Source: Flavivirga sp. 57AJ16
GTDB lineage: Bacteria; Bacteroidota; Bacteroidia; Flavobacteriales; Flavobacteriaceae
Assembly (NCBI RefSeq): GCF_028736925.1
Contig: NZ_JAQZAT010000002.1
Coordinates: 186,001-250,000, forward strand
Direction of reading: 5' to 3'
Length of the DNA stretch: 64,000 bases
In this document: positions 17,226 to 25,702 of the stretch, in pieces
Layout of the letters: the number at the start of each line of letters is the position of its first letter
Numbering within the stretch: the first letter of the stretch is position 1
Made by a program: the position numbers and the translations under genes
Notes under the pieces: model-generated
The model's database searches: none
What the model was told of the DNA's origin: nothing
Seen by the model: only the letters and a program-made list of their open reading frames with translations

Positions 17226-17789
17226 ATGTTAAGAAGAAAAAAAATTAGCTTAAAAAATGTTATATACTTAGTTGTTATTGCAGTTTTAATTATTCCACAA
17301 ACACGGCAGCCTATACAAATCTTGTTACATAAAGGATTGGCACTTTTTGCTCCTTCGGTAATTAAGGATACTAAACAGGCAAGTTTGACCAATTATAATT
17401 GGAAACTTAAAAATGGGCAAAGTATATTTAATTTTGAGGAAACCAAGGGGGAAGTCGTTTTAGTAAACTTTTGGGCAACTTGGTGTCCGCCTTGCCTTGC
17501 AGAAATGCCAAGTATGCAAGCTCTTTATAATGACTATAGGGATCGTGTTAAATTTGTTTTTGTTTCTAATGAAGATAGCACGGTAACCAACCCATTTTTA
17601 AGTGAAAACAATTATACTTTTAAAGTCTATATGCCATTAACCAAGTATCCGGAACCCTTTGATGTGACAAGTATTCCAAGGACTTTTTTAATAGATAAGC
17701 AAGGTCATATAGTCATTGATAAACTTGGCGCTGCAAATTGGGATAGTGATACCGTTAGAAAAACTATCGATGCCTTGTTGAAAGGATAA
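17226..17789 (+). CDS. TlpA/thioredoxin-like membrane-anchored disulfide reductase
   Basis: This 187-residue protein has an N-terminal membrane anchor (residues 12-23) followed by a thioredoxin fold with W86-C87-P-P-C90 in VLVNFWATWCPPCLAEMPS and the cis-proline loop SIPRTFLIDKQG. The CPPC active site and anchored topology indicate a periplasmic thiol-disulfide reductase of the TlpA/ResA type, for example in cytochrome c maturation. It is convergent with the lycopene cyclase gene and overlaps its 3' end by 26 bp. Confidence 0.9.
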   Translation: MLRRKKISLKNVIYLVVIAVLIIPQTRQPIQILLHKGLALFAPSVIKDTKQASLTNYNWKLKNGQSIFNFEETKGEVVLVNFWATWCPPCLAEMPSMQALYNDYRDRVKFVFVSNEDSTVTNPFLSENNYTFKVYMPLTKYPEPFDVTSIPRTFLIDKQGHIVIDKLGAANWDSDTVRKTIDALLKG

Positions 17790-18474
17790 GGTTTCTTTTA
17801 AGCTCTAAACGATCCATTATAAATAAATTCAAAAGAATAAGTATAAACGCGTATATAGTATCTTCAATTGGAATGGTGAATAATCTGATATTCAAATTTT
17901 CTGAATTATTATACCAAACAACTTCATTTGTAATAAAACTACCAGTTAATATGCCGTTCACTAAAAAGAAGGGAATAAGAATAACTAAAAACGTTATATA
18001 GAAACTACTTAATAAATGACTGTTCTTTTTAACGACAATGCTCATTAAAACTACCCCAAGCATAAAATTTATAAAAGTATACCATTTGGTGCTATTATAG
18101 ATTGAAAGTATTAATAGCAGCAATATAAGTAAGTAGCTTATTGTTTTAGTTACTGCCTGTGATAATTTCAGGTTAGGGAAATAATATAATAATGCATAAT
18201 GTGTAAAAACACAGGCATAAGGAATACATATAAAAAAAAGCCATTCTTCAATAGGTAAGGAAAATAATTTGATATTTAGAAAATAAGCTTCGTTAAACCC
18301 CCAAATACCATTTAAAGTAAAAATAATATCCCAAGGAATAAATATGAGCATACTTATTAGTGTACTTATGAATAAAGATTTCCAGCGTTTATAAAATTTT
18401 AATTTAGGATGGAAACTAAATAAAAAGGGAACAGAAATAGACCCGAGGTTTAGTAACAGATATAAATAATCCAT
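17764..18474 (-). CDS. lycopene cyclase (CrtYcd-type integral membrane protein)
   Basis: This 236-residue, very hydrophobic protein has about seven membrane segments and two internal half-repeats. Each contains the PxE(E/D)xxF-like motif of heterodimeric-type cyclases: SLPIEEWLFFICIPYA at about residue 92 and TIPIEDTIYAFILIL near 207. These fused CrtYc-CrtYd proteins make beta-carotene from lycopene. It is the last gene of the carotenoid operon, 3 bp after crtZ. Confidence 0.88.
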   Translation of the reverse strand: MDYLYLLLNLGSISVPFLFSFHPKLKFYKRWKSLFISTLISMLIFIPWDIIFTLNGIWGFNEAYFLNIKLFSLPIEEWLFFICIPYACVFTHYALLYYFPNLKLSQAVTKTISYLLILLLLILSIYNSTKWYTFINFMLGVVLMSIVVKKNSHLLSSFYITFLVILIPFFLVNGILTGSFITNEVVWYNNSENLNIRLFTIPIEDTIYAFILILLNLFIMDRLELKRNLILSTRHR

Positions 18475-18477
18475 CCG

Positions 18478-18927
18478 TTACTTTTTAAAATATTTAAAGG
18501 GAACAAAGAGCATTCCAAAACACTCCCCATCTTCTTTGCCCAGATGTTTATGATGCATTTTATGAGCACGCCTTACACCTTTAGCATACCAGTTGTTGGC
18601 ATTTCTAAATAATTTAAAACGTTGGTGTATAAAAATATCATGCACCATAAAATAAGACAATCCGTAAGCAAATATCCCCAAACCAATGGGTAAACCAGCC
18701 CAAAAGCTAGTATGTTTCCATAGCAAGAAAAAAACAATACTTACAGCGGCATAAAAAATAAAGAAAGCATCGTTTCGCTCAAACCAACTATTATGGTCTT
18801 TTTTGTGGTGATCCTTATGTAAGGACCATAGAAAACCATGCATGATATATTTATGCGTAAACCAGGCCATAAATTCCATAAAGCAATAGGTGCCTAAAAA
18901 AATCAATATCCAAAACACAGTATGCAT
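18478..18927 (-). CDS. crtZ: beta-carotene hydroxylase
   Basis: This 149-residue di-iron membrane hydroxylase of the fatty-acid-hydroxylase superfamily converts beta-carotene to zeaxanthin. The histidine boxes are intact: HKYIMHGFLWSLHKDHHKKD at residues 25-44, HDIFIHQRF and RRAHKMHHKHLGKEDGECFG. It lies between crtB (9 bp upstream) and the cyclase (3 bp downstream), implying translational coupling. Confidence 0.93.
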   Translation of the reverse strand: MHTVFWILIFLGTYCFMEFMAWFTHKYIMHGFLWSLHKDHHKKDHNSWFERNDAFFIFYAAVSIVFFLLWKHTSFWAGLPIGLGIFAYGLSYFMVHDIFIHQRFKLFRNANNWYAKGVRRAHKMHHKHLGKEDGECFGMLFVPFKYFKK

Positions 18928-18936
18928 GTTATAAAA

Positions 18937-19782
18937 TTACATTAAATTTAATTGATATTTTACGTAGCTACGCATTAAGAGCTCTATTTTTTTAGGATTA
19001 GAAACCCTTATTCTGGTATTTTTTATTTGAAGTGCCGGTGTTCTTTTTAATTTTTTTAATAATTGACGATAGTACCTGTAGGCAATAAAAACACCGAATT
19101 TAGCTTCTATGGGTAATTTTTTAATGCCATTTAAACCTTTTGCAAAATCTGCTTCAATTTCGTCTATAATGTCCTGTTTTGAATTTTCATCTAAATTGTT
19201 TAGATCGGTTTTAGGAAAATAAGTTCTGTTTAAATCATCAAAATCAGTTTTCAGGTCTCTTAAAAAGTTTACTTTTTGAAAAGCTGAGCCTAATGACATG
19301 GCAGTATCTTTAAGTGCTTCATATTTAATAGGGTCCCCTTTTACAAAAACCTTTAAGCACATAAGACCCACGACGTCTGCAGATCCATAAATATAGGTTT
19401 TGTATTCTTCTTCAGTAAGATATTTGGTTTTGTGTAAATCCATACGCATACTTTTCATAAAAGCATCTACTAAGCTTTTATCTAAATTATATTTATGGAA
19501 CGTGTGTTGAAATGAGTTGAGTATAGGGTTTAAACTAATTTTATCTTTTAAAGCAAGTTTTAGATCATCTGAAAATTTATTGAAGAGCAGCTCTTTATTG
19601 TAATCATGAAAAGAATCAACGATCTCATCAGCAAAACGGACAAATCCGTATATGTTGTAAATATCCATCCTAATAGATTTAGAGAGCATTTTTGTCGCTA
19701 ATGAAAAAGAAGTGCTGTAAGTCTGTGTCACAAGCTCACTACACTTATAAGAGACCGTATCAAATAATATTTTCATAATCAA
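18937..19782 (-). CDS. crtB: phytoene synthase
   Basis: This 281-residue trans-isoprenyl diphosphate synthase condenses two geranylgeranyl-PP to phytoene. The two Asp-rich motifs are FADEIVDSF (around 50-58) and NFLRDLKTDFDDLNRTYFP (about 171-189). Its start overlaps the crtI stop by 4 bp, so translation is coupled. Alternative in-frame Met at position 3 is possible. Confidence 0.94.
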   Translation of the reverse strand: MIMKILFDTVSYKCSELVTQTYSTSFSLATKMLSKSIRMDIYNIYGFVRFADEIVDSFHDYNKELLFNKFSDDLKLALKDKISLNPILNSFQHTFHKYNLDKSLVDAFMKSMRMDLHKTKYLTEEEYKTYIYGSADVVGLMCLKVFVKGDPIKYEALKDTAMSLGSAFQKVNFLRDLKTDFDDLNRTYFPKTDLNNLDENSKQDIIDEIEADFAKGLNGIKKLPIEAKFGVFIAYRYYRQLLKKLKRTPALQIKNTRIRVSNPKKIELLMRSYVKYQLNLM

Positions 19783-21242
19783 TCATGGTATTTAGTTACT
19801 AAATCGGCTACTAATTTTCCCGATATTAATGAGGGAGGAACACCAGGTCCAGGTACTGTTAGTTGCCCTGTAAAGAATAAGTTTTTAACTTTTCTACTTT
19901 TTAATTTAGGCCTTAAAAAGGCAGTTTGCTTTAATGTATTGGCCATTCCGTATGCATTTCCTTTATACGAATTATAGTCATTAATAAAATCGTTGATACA
20001 GAAACTCTCTTTAAAGATAACATGTTTTTTTACATTTTGAGAGGTTAAACTTTCAAAACGGACCATGATTTTATTAAAATAGGCAGCTCTTAGTTCTGGA
20101 GTATCATCTAGACCAGGAGCTAATGGAATTAAAAATATACCAGCTTCTTTTCCATCGGGAGCAGCGTTTGCATCTGTTTTACTTGGAAAACTAGCATAGA
20201 ATAAAGGGTTTTCTGGCCATTGTGGGTCATCATAAATAGCTTTGGCATGCCTATCAAAATCCACATCAAAAAATAGGGTGTGGTGATTCACGTTTTTCAG
20301 TTTTTTATCAAACCCAACATAAAATAGGAGGGATGAAGGCGCAAATGTTTTTTTGTTCCAGTAATTTTCAGAGTATTGCCTATATGGTTTATCCAAAAGG
20401 GATTCAGTATGATGGTAATCGGCGCCACTTACAACCATGTTAGAAGTGTATATTTCCCCATTAGAAATGACACCCTTGTATTCACCATTTTTTACCACAA
20501 TTTTTTCTATGGGCGACTCGGTCTTAATAACGACCCCTAATTCTTTAGCTAATTTTTCCATAGCTAGAATGACCTGATACATGCCTTTTTTTGGATGAAA
20601 CGTACCCAAACCAAAATCGGCATAATTCATAAAATTATAAAAAGAAGGGGTGTCACTAGGTTTTGCTCCTAAAAACAAAACTGGAAACTCAAGAATTTTA
20701 ATGAGCCTTTCATTCTTAAACCTTCTTCTTACATCTCTTTTTATATTGCTAAAAAACTGATTTAACTTTTTAATAGTTGCAGGAGTCACTAATTCTAAAG
20801 GGGAGATTCCCGGGTTGTAAACCAAATCTTTAATAGCTATATTGTAGTTGTCTTCTGCCTGTCTTATAAATTTCTTGAGTTGTTTGGAGCTGCCTGTTTC
20901 TTCTTTTTCAAAAGCTATGGCTATTTTTTCCAAAGTGTCTTCTATGGTTATAAAGTCGTTTTTCCCAAAATAAACACGATAAGCAGGATTTAATTTTTCT
21001 AAGGAATAATAATCTTGGGGAGATTTATTGAAGTCTGAAAAAAAGCGCTCAAATACATCGGGCATCCAGTACCACGTTGGCCCTATGTCAAAAGTAAAGC
21101 CTTCTTTAATGAGCTGCCTTGCTCTGCCCCCAATAGTTTTGTTCTTTTCAAAAACGGTGACTTTATAACCGGCTTGAGCTAGGTAACATGAAGCTGCCAA
21201 AGAAGAAAACCCTGAACCTATTATATTTATTGATAAACCCAT
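19779..21242 (-). CDS. crtI: phytoene desaturase
   Basis: This 487-residue FAD enzyme starts MGLSINIIGSGFSSLAASCY and has the dinucleotide loop GSGFSSLAASCYLAQAGYKV and the FAD-contacting KTIGGRARQ. The C-terminal carotenoid-desaturase signature FFTGQLTVPGPGVPPSLISG is complete. It carries out the stepwise desaturation of phytoene to lycopene at the membrane. First structural gene of the operon, 44-100 bp after the regulator, with a 9 bp inverted repeat at 21244-21275 just before its start. Confidence 0.95.
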   Translation of the reverse strand: MGLSINIIGSGFSSLAASCYLAQAGYKVTVFEKNKTIGGRARQLIKEGFTFDIGPTWYWMPDVFERFFSDFNKSPQDYYSLEKLNPAYRVYFGKNDFITIEDTLEKIAIAFEKEETGSSKQLKKFIRQAEDNYNIAIKDLVYNPGISPLELVTPATIKKLNQFFSNIKRDVRRRFKNERLIKILEFPVLFLGAKPSDTPSFYNFMNYADFGLGTFHPKKGMYQVILAMEKLAKELGVVIKTESPIEKIVVKNGEYKGVISNGEIYTSNMVVSGADYHHTESLLDKPYRQYSENYWNKKTFAPSSLLFYVGFDKKLKNVNHHTLFFDVDFDRHAKAIYDDPQWPENPLFYASFPSKTDANAAPDGKEAGIFLIPLAPGLDDTPELRAAYFNKIMVRFESLTSQNVKKHVIFKESFCINDFINDYNSYKGNAYGMANTLKQTAFLRPKLKSRKVKNLFFTGQLTVPGPGVPPSLISGKLVADLVTKYHD

Positions 21243-21243
21243 A

Positions 21244-21275
21244 TTGTTTAACGAATATAGTTAAAAGTTAAACAA
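21244..21275. promoter_or_regulatory. inverted repeat TTGTTTAAC-N14-GTTAAACAA upstream of crtI (possible operator)
   Basis: TTGTTTAAC at 21244-21252 and its perfect complement GTTAAACAA at 21267-21275 lie immediately before the crtI start. A single GTTAAACAA half-site recurs at 22202-22210, just before the CarH-like regulator gene. On the minus strand the second half-site is part of TATTTTGTTTAAC, a near fit to the -7 promoter element. Candidate binding site for the regulator; inference only. Confidence 0.55.
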
Positions 21276-21286
21276 AATAAAAATAT

Positions 21287-22186
21287 TTATAAACCTTTAA
21301 TCAAATCTTGAATAGTATTATAGATCTTCACTTTTTTAGGAAGGCCTTCAATACTTATATTGGATAGCTTTTTCCCTAATAATAAAAGCTTGGTATTTTC
21401 TTTATTTAGTAATAGCTCATTAAATCTATTAATATAGCCTGGGATGTCTTGTGCTTGAGGGGATACCGTAAAGTATGATATAAAGGTGATATCCTCAAAG
21501 AAGCCTAGCAGATCCGTAAGGTTTTCCATAGGAACACTTCCGCCTAGAAAAATAGTATGATATCCTTTGCTTCTTAGTTGATAATTAATAAATAATAGTC
21601 CAATATCATGAATTTCGTTATCGGGTAAAAATAAAACAAAGGTTTTAGAGGCAGGTTTGGGCTCTAAAATTTGTAACCTCTCAATATTTAAGAGTATTTT
21701 TTGTTTAATATGGATAGATAAAAAATGCTCATGGGCAGGCGTAATGGTATTTGTTTGCCACAAAAGGCCTATGTCATTTAAGAGCGGTAAAAAAACGGTA
21801 TAGAAAACCTCGCTGAAAGATTTATTTTTCAGTAAATGATTATATGTGCTGTAAAATAGTGCCTGGTCAAAGTTTATCATGGCCATTTTTAATGCATTAA
21901 TGGCGTGATCTTCGATTTTGGCTCTTGAGGCTATTTCTTTAACCTTGATAGGTATTTCATCTTCTTTAAGATTAGCAATTTTCGAGATTTTTAATCCGTT
22001 GTTATTTAAGTAAGATATATTTAATAACTTTTGAAAACTGGCTAAACTATAATTTCTAATATTAGTATCGGTTCTGTTTGGGCTTAGTAAATTATAACGT
22101 TTTTCCCAAATTCGTATCGTGTGGGCTTTGATGCCCGTAAGATTCTCTAAGTCCTTAATACTAAAGTTAACCCGAATATTGTTCAT
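21287..22186 (-). CDS. CarH/LitR-like MerR-family regulator with B12-binding photosensor domain
   Basis: The start is placed at 22186 (MNNIRVNFSIKDLENLTG, 299 residues), since the frame further upstream has only a TTG. The MerR winged helix spans about 6-75 (GIKAHTIRIWEKRYNLLSP). The four-helix cap contains W143-x9-E153-H154, exactly the Wx9EH motif of CarH photoreceptors. The cobalamin domain has EIHDIG at 191-196, fitting E/DxHxxG with H193 as lower ligand, plus GGSVP near 215. CarH binds adenosylcobalamin and represses carotenoid genes in the dark; light breaks the tetramer. Its position heading the crt operon fits this role. Confidence 0.85.
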   Translation of the reverse strand: MNNIRVNFSIKDLENLTGIKAHTIRIWEKRYNLLSPNRTDTNIRNYSLASFQKLLNISYLNNNGLKISKIANLKEDEIPIKVKEIASRAKIEDHAINALKMAMINFDQALFYSTYNHLLKNKSFSEVFYTVFLPLLNDIGLLWQTNTITPAHEHFLSIHIKQKILLNIERLQILEPKPASKTFVLFLPDNEIHDIGLLFINYQLRSKGYHTIFLGGSVPMENLTDLLGFFEDITFISYFTVSPQAQDIPGYINRFNELLLNKENTKLLLLGKKLSNISIEGLPKKVKIYNTIQDLIKGL

Positions 22187-22208
22187 CAATATTTCATTTA
22201 AGTTAAAC

Positions 22209-22216
22209 AAAAGTAT
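22209..22216 (-). promoter_or_regulatory. -7 promoter element of the CarH-like regulator gene
   Basis: On the minus strand TACTTTTG fits TAnnTTTG, about 23 bp before the start at 22186, and runs straight into the TTGTTTAAC half-site, so bound regulator would cover the promoter. No clear -33 element. Confidence 0.5.
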
Positions 22217-22978
22217 GTAAATTAATCGATAAAGCTGGGAACTGGGTGAAAAACTAATCTAAATACTTGTGTAAAATTTTGAGTAAATTTTTAATGGTTT
22301 TAATGTGTTGTATACCTGTGGTTTATCTCTTGCAATCACGTAACTACAAAAATCGTTACCAGGTATTACCGGTACTTATCCACTAGAAATAACGAAAGAC
22401 GTGGCGGAGCTTTAAGTAATGATATAAAAATTTAATATAAACTTATGACTTTATAAATATGAATTAAATATAAACCTGTATGTTTATATAATAATGCTAA
22501 ATATCATTGAAATAGTTTCAGTCTTTAAAGTTTGGTCTGTGTATTGGTCATTCCAAAACAGTAACCAAAACTTACCGAAATGGTAATCAAAAGTGACCGA
22601 AATGGAATTGCTTTTTTCATGTCTTAAATGGAATGCAGACCTTGTTCTAAATTCGTTAAAGTTGTCACTTTTGGTAACGCTATAGTGAAGCTTTTAAGGA
22701 TTATGGATAAGTGAATTGATTGACGTGAAATACTGAAAACACCTATAAATACTGGTGTTTTTAGAACGAGAGACGAGATGTCCTTTTCTGAACTAGAGAA
22801 AATATATAGATTGTGAAATTGAATTATAAAAAAAGATAAGAGAATTTGAATTAGACATGTATAACCTTAAACTAGCAGCTTAGTCATTCAACTATTTGTC
22901 CAGTTTTTTGTTGCAAGTCCAAGTGTGAGTGAGAAATATAAATGGGATATTATCTGTCGCAACCTATATAAATAACAG
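22217..22978. other. non-coding stretch, no gene recognised
   Basis: No open frame with family resemblance was seen on either strand. It holds a hairpin at 22736-22762 (AAAACACC, 10 nt loop, GGTGTTTTT) that looks like a terminator, and short reiterated GTAACC/GGTAAT/GTGACC words around 22560-22620. It ends at the long direct repeat starting 22979. Confidence 0.5.
22736..22762 (+). terminator. isolated terminator-like hairpin
   Basis: AAAACACC and GGTGTTTT form an 8 bp stem with a 10 nt loop and T tail. No intact gene precedes it on the plus strand, so it may be left from a lost gene. Confidence 0.45.
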
Positions 22979-23139
22979 GTTTTAATGACCTTTCGACTTT
23001 AGTTTATCTTGAGCACCCGCCTGCCGGACGGGCAGGAAGACGAAAGGCTCAAGGCGATAAATCGCATTATTAGTGAATTTATTGTTAAAAACACCCTTGC
23101 CTGCCTGTCGGCAGACAGGTTTTAAATCGAACTCACGTT
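22979..23139 (+). repeat. long direct repeat, left copy (161 bp)
   Basis: From GTTTTAATGACCTTTCGACT to AATCGAACTCACGTT this matches 25703-25842 almost base for base, except for a 22 bp GC-rich palindromic insertion at 23015-23036, a G/A change in GGCGATAAATCGC and a few substitutions. The pair brackets 2.56 kb containing tRNA-Leu, a tRNA-like fragment, a tandem array and two genes. Confidence 0.85.
23015..23036. repeat. GC-rich palindromic insertion (CCTGCC..GGCAGG family)
   Basis: The palindrome CCTGCCGGACGGGCAGG sits inside the left direct repeat and is missing from the right copy at 25738-25740, where a single G takes its place. Relatives occur at 13675-13690, 17097-17117, 35912-35923 and 38652-38672. 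Confidence 0.75.
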
Positions 23140-23364
23140 AAAATATTATAAGCATATGGAAATAATACGTTTCGGTAATTTTTCAATTGTAAATTTTTTA
23201 AGTTTTATTGAAAAGACAAATGAATGGATAAAAACGTGACATTTCTGGTTGATAACATGTTTTTATTGATCCTTATCAGGCTTATTCTTTAATTCGATCG
23301 AGGAAGATACAAAAAGAAAAAGGTAATATAGCGTGAAGTTAAGAAGTAGTCTGGTAATTATTTG

Positions 23365-23449
23365 TGCGCACGAGAAGATTCGAACTTCCACATCCTAAAC
23401 GGATACTGGCCCCTCAAGCCAGCGCGTCTACCAATTCCGCCACGTGCGC
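23365..23449 (-). tRNA. tRNA-Leu (anticodon GAG)
   Basis: On the minus strand the gene starts GCGCACGTGGCGGAATTGGT and ends CGTGCGCA, with a 7 bp acceptor stem (GCGCACG/CGTGCGC), an anticodon stem CTGGC/GCCAG around loop TTGAGGG, a long variable arm and T-loop GTTCGAATC. Its 85 nt length suits a class II tRNA. The 3' CCA is not encoded. Both long direct repeats and a tRNA 3'-end-like fragment are close by, as often seen at integration sites. Confidence 0.95.
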
Positions 23450-23505
23450 ATAAGTGTACTTCGCAAAAATAGAAAAAGTTAAGTCATGTTGTTTAACTTG
23501 TTCTT

Positions 23506-23535
23506 AGTGACTGGGCAGGGCTCGAACTCATAGCT
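23506..23535 (-). other. tRNA 3'-end-like fragment
   Basis: The minus strand reads AGTTCGAGCCCTGCCCAGTC followed by ACT, matching a tRNA T-loop (TTCGAGC), the 3' half of a T-stem (CCTGC) and an acceptor 3' strand. No cloverleaf can be built because the 5' side of the T-stem and the anticodon arm are not recognisable. Best read as a decayed tRNA or an attachment-site scar 56 bp from the tRNA-Leu. Confidence 0.45.
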
Positions 23536-23571
23536 CTAACACTAGCAGCAGTCAGGTAAGATTAACACATT

Positions 23572-23599
23572 CTCACAATTGTTGTTGACAAATTGTGAG
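23572..23599. repeat. hairpin CTCACAATT-N10-AATTGTGAG
   Basis: A perfect 9 bp dyad (23572-23580, 23591-23599) follows the tRNA-like fragment. There is no T tail, so it is not a standard terminator; possible protein-binding dyad or part of the repeat block. Confidence 0.45.
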
Positions 23600-23708
23600 C
23601 TTTACTTCATTATAAATATGCTAAATTAATTTTGCAGGTACAAATATGAAATTTTAATCTTATTTATACTAAAATATATTTAGTTTTTTATTAGTGAAAC
23701 TCTGTTTT

Positions 23709-24100
23709 GAAAAGTTGCGAAGCAAAGCATTCAAAACAGCTAGTTGAACTAATCCCGCTTTTTTCAGCGGGATCTTAGAATAAACACCCAGATCCTTGGA
23801 TTTAGCTTTTTATTGATCCATGTTTACAGCATAAGAAAAGTTGCGAAGCAAAGCATTCAAAACAGCTAGTTGAACTAATCCCGCTTTTTTCAGCGGGATC
23901 TTAGAATAAACACCCAGATCCTTGGATTTAGCTTTTTATTGATCCATGTTTACAGCATAAGAAAAGTTGCGAAGCAAAGCATTCAAAACAGCTAGTTGAA
24001 CTAATCCCGCTTTTTTCAGCGGGATCTTAGAATAAACACCCAGATCCTTGGATTTAGCTTTTTATTGATCCATGTTTACAGCATAAGAAAGGTTGCGAAG
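23709..24100 (+). repeat. tandem array: three identical 126 bp units plus a partial fourth
   Basis: Units start GAAAAGTTGCGAAGCAAAGC at 23709, 23835 and 23961, with a truncated fourth at 24087 (GAAAGGTTGCGAAG). The three full units read identical over 126 bp. Each contains the hairpin CCCGCTTTTTTCAGCGGG and a spacer ending TTTACAGCATAA. Identity points to recent amplification. The preceding TTAGTGAAACTCTGTTTTGA edge is shared with 13809-13828. Confidence 0.9.
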
Positions 24101-24138
24101 TTAACCCTCTATTTTTTATACATTATTGGTACAGTTTT

Positions 24139-24762
24139 TTAAATCTGCTCAATCTCTTGATGAATTTTTCTTTTAGAGTTCTCAAAAATTTCACCACCAA
24201 ACTCTTCATTGTCTAAAGAGATCGTTGAAATGTCTTTTATTCCCATTATTCCAAATACGAATTTTAAATAGGTTGTTTGAAAGTTCATATGTTCATTTTT
24301 TTCGTTTTCTCCATAACCTGTATCTCCTCTACTTGATAAAATGAACATTTTTTTGTCTTTAAGAAGTCCAACGTAATCTCCATCGGGTACACCTGAACGG
24401 AATTTCCAAGTTTCATTAATTCGCATAAGTTGATCTATATATGATTTTAGACCACTTGGAATTGACCAGTTGTACATGGGGGTCCCGATAACGTAGATAT
24501 CATGCTCTTTAAATTCTTTTATCAACTTGTTGCTAAATTCAACACCCATTTGATTTACTTCTGTTCTGTCCTTTGGCTTGACAAAAGCACTTGCAATCCA
24601 TTCTTCGTTTATAGATGGAATTTTCTTTAGTCCTACTTCTCGGTAAGAGAAAGTGTCGGTTGGATTTTTCTTTTGCCAGTTTTCCACAAATAGTTGAGTT
24701 AGTTTACGGCTATACGATTTTTCGTTTCTAACACTAGCATTAATAATTAGTACTTTGTTCAT
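24139..24762 (-). CDS. flavodoxin-fold NAD(P)H-dependent oxidoreductase (azoreductase-like)
   Basis: This 207-residue protein starts MNKVLIINASVRNEKSYSRK, the flavodoxin-2/FMN-reductase phosphate loop. It has the TPMYNWSIPSGLKSYIDQLM segment that is diagnostic of FMN-dependent NADH-azoreductases/quinone reductases, and ILSSRGDTGYG for the second FMN contact. A cytoplasmic two-electron reductase of quinones or azo compounds is expected. It lies 65 bp after the Crp/Fnr-type gene on the same strand; a GAACTTTG in the gap is close to the -7 consensus, so it may have its own regulated promoter. Confidence 0.85.
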   Translation of the reverse strand: MNKVLIINASVRNEKSYSRKLTQLFVENWQKKNPTDTFSYREVGLKKIPSINEEWIASAFVKPKDRTEVNQMGVEFSNKLIKEFKEHDIYVIGTPMYNWSIPSGLKSYIDQLMRINETWKFRSGVPDGDYVGLLKDKKMFILSSRGDTGYGENEKNEHMNFQTTYLKFVFGIMGIKDISTISLDNEEFGGEIFENSKRKIHQEIEQI

Positions 24763-24827
24763 ATTTTTTTGATTTTGAATTATGAAGCAAAGTTCGTTTT
24801 CAGAAAAGAGAAAAAAATTGACCTAGT

Positions 24828-25409
24828 TCAAGATGTCCTAGTTTTTTTGCGAATTCTGCTCAAAAATTCGGCAGTGATTCCCAGATAGGAAGCGATTAGA
24901 TAGTTTGGTACTTTATTGGCAATTTTTGGGTATTTTTCTATAAAATCGAAATAGCGTTGCTCCGCATCAAGAACATGGTTCAAAACGATTCTTCTTTGTA
25001 GACTGCCGAGATAATTTTCGAGGATTATTCTAAAAAAACGTTCAAGTTTTGGAACTTTCCTTAACATTTCTTGAAAAGAATCGTAGTGGATTTGTAGTAA
25101 TATGGTTTTTTCGATGGCTTGAATGTTGTAAATCGAAGGTTTTTGTTTTTGAAAACTATCTATATCCGTAGCCCACCAATTTTCGATCGCAAAATATACG
25201 ATTTCCTCTTTCCCTGTTTCGGAATTTATGTAAAAAGCCTTTAATGTCCCGCTAACAACGAAATTGTCGGTTTTGCAAGTTTCTCCGTTTCTTAACAAAT
25301 AGTCTCCCTTTTCAAGGGTTTTCTCAATCCAAAATGTTTCGATTAAATTTTCTTCTTCCGAATTTAACTTTACATACTTTGAAATTGATTTGATTAACGG
25401 TTTTTTCAT
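24828..25409 (-). CDS. Crp/Fnr family regulator (short, 193 aa)
   Basis: The protein has a cyclic-nucleotide-binding-like beta-roll (about 20-120: FWIEKTLEKGDYLLRNGETC, VVSGTLKAFYINSETGKEEI, VYFAIENWWATD) and a short winged helix with VPNYLIASYLGITAEFLSRI. This is the common Bacteroidota Crp subtype without cAMP-binding residues. It ends in RKKTRTS with no longer C-terminal wing. The pairing with a flavodoxin-fold reductase downstream suggests it controls a redox or xenobiotic response, but this is inference. Confidence 0.85.
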   Translation of the reverse strand: MKKPLIKSISKYVKLNSEEENLIETFWIEKTLEKGDYLLRNGETCKTDNFVVSGTLKAFYINSETGKEEIVYFAIENWWATDIDSFQKQKPSIYNIQAIEKTILLQIHYDSFQEMLRKVPKLERFFRIILENYLGSLQRRIVLNHVLDAEQRYFDFIEKYPKIANKVPNYLIASYLGITAEFLSRIRKKTRTS

Positions 25410-25702
25410 TCAAATTGTTGGCAATGTCCGCGCTAGCCATGCGCTGTTTAGTGGAGTGAAAATAGGGAAACTATTTCATATAGGAAAATGGCGTATAGCT
25501 AACTGTTCTACGGCGCCCTCACCGCAGGATTTTTATTCCATTTTTAAATGTTGCTTGAAATAGACAAAATGATACTCAATAACGTGAGTTCGGTGCAAGC
25601 ATAATATTATTGATCTGACTATCAATAATTTAGTCATGGTTGTCAGGTTGAGTACTTCGGTAAACTCAGCACAGGCTCTGTCGAAACCCATTTAAATAGC
25701 TA
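25410..25702. other. intergenic region upstream of the Crp/Fnr gene
   Basis: No gene recognised. It should contain the promoter for the minus-strand Crp/Fnr and reductase genes; no fit to TAnnTTTG was found by eye. A GC-richer patch (around 25420-25440 and 25510-25525) differs from the AT-rich surroundings. Confidence 0.4.

Noticed and set aside
23709-24100. CRISPR array
   Set aside because: The unit is 126 bp with no alternating unique spacers and no cas genes nearby; it is a plain tandem repeat.
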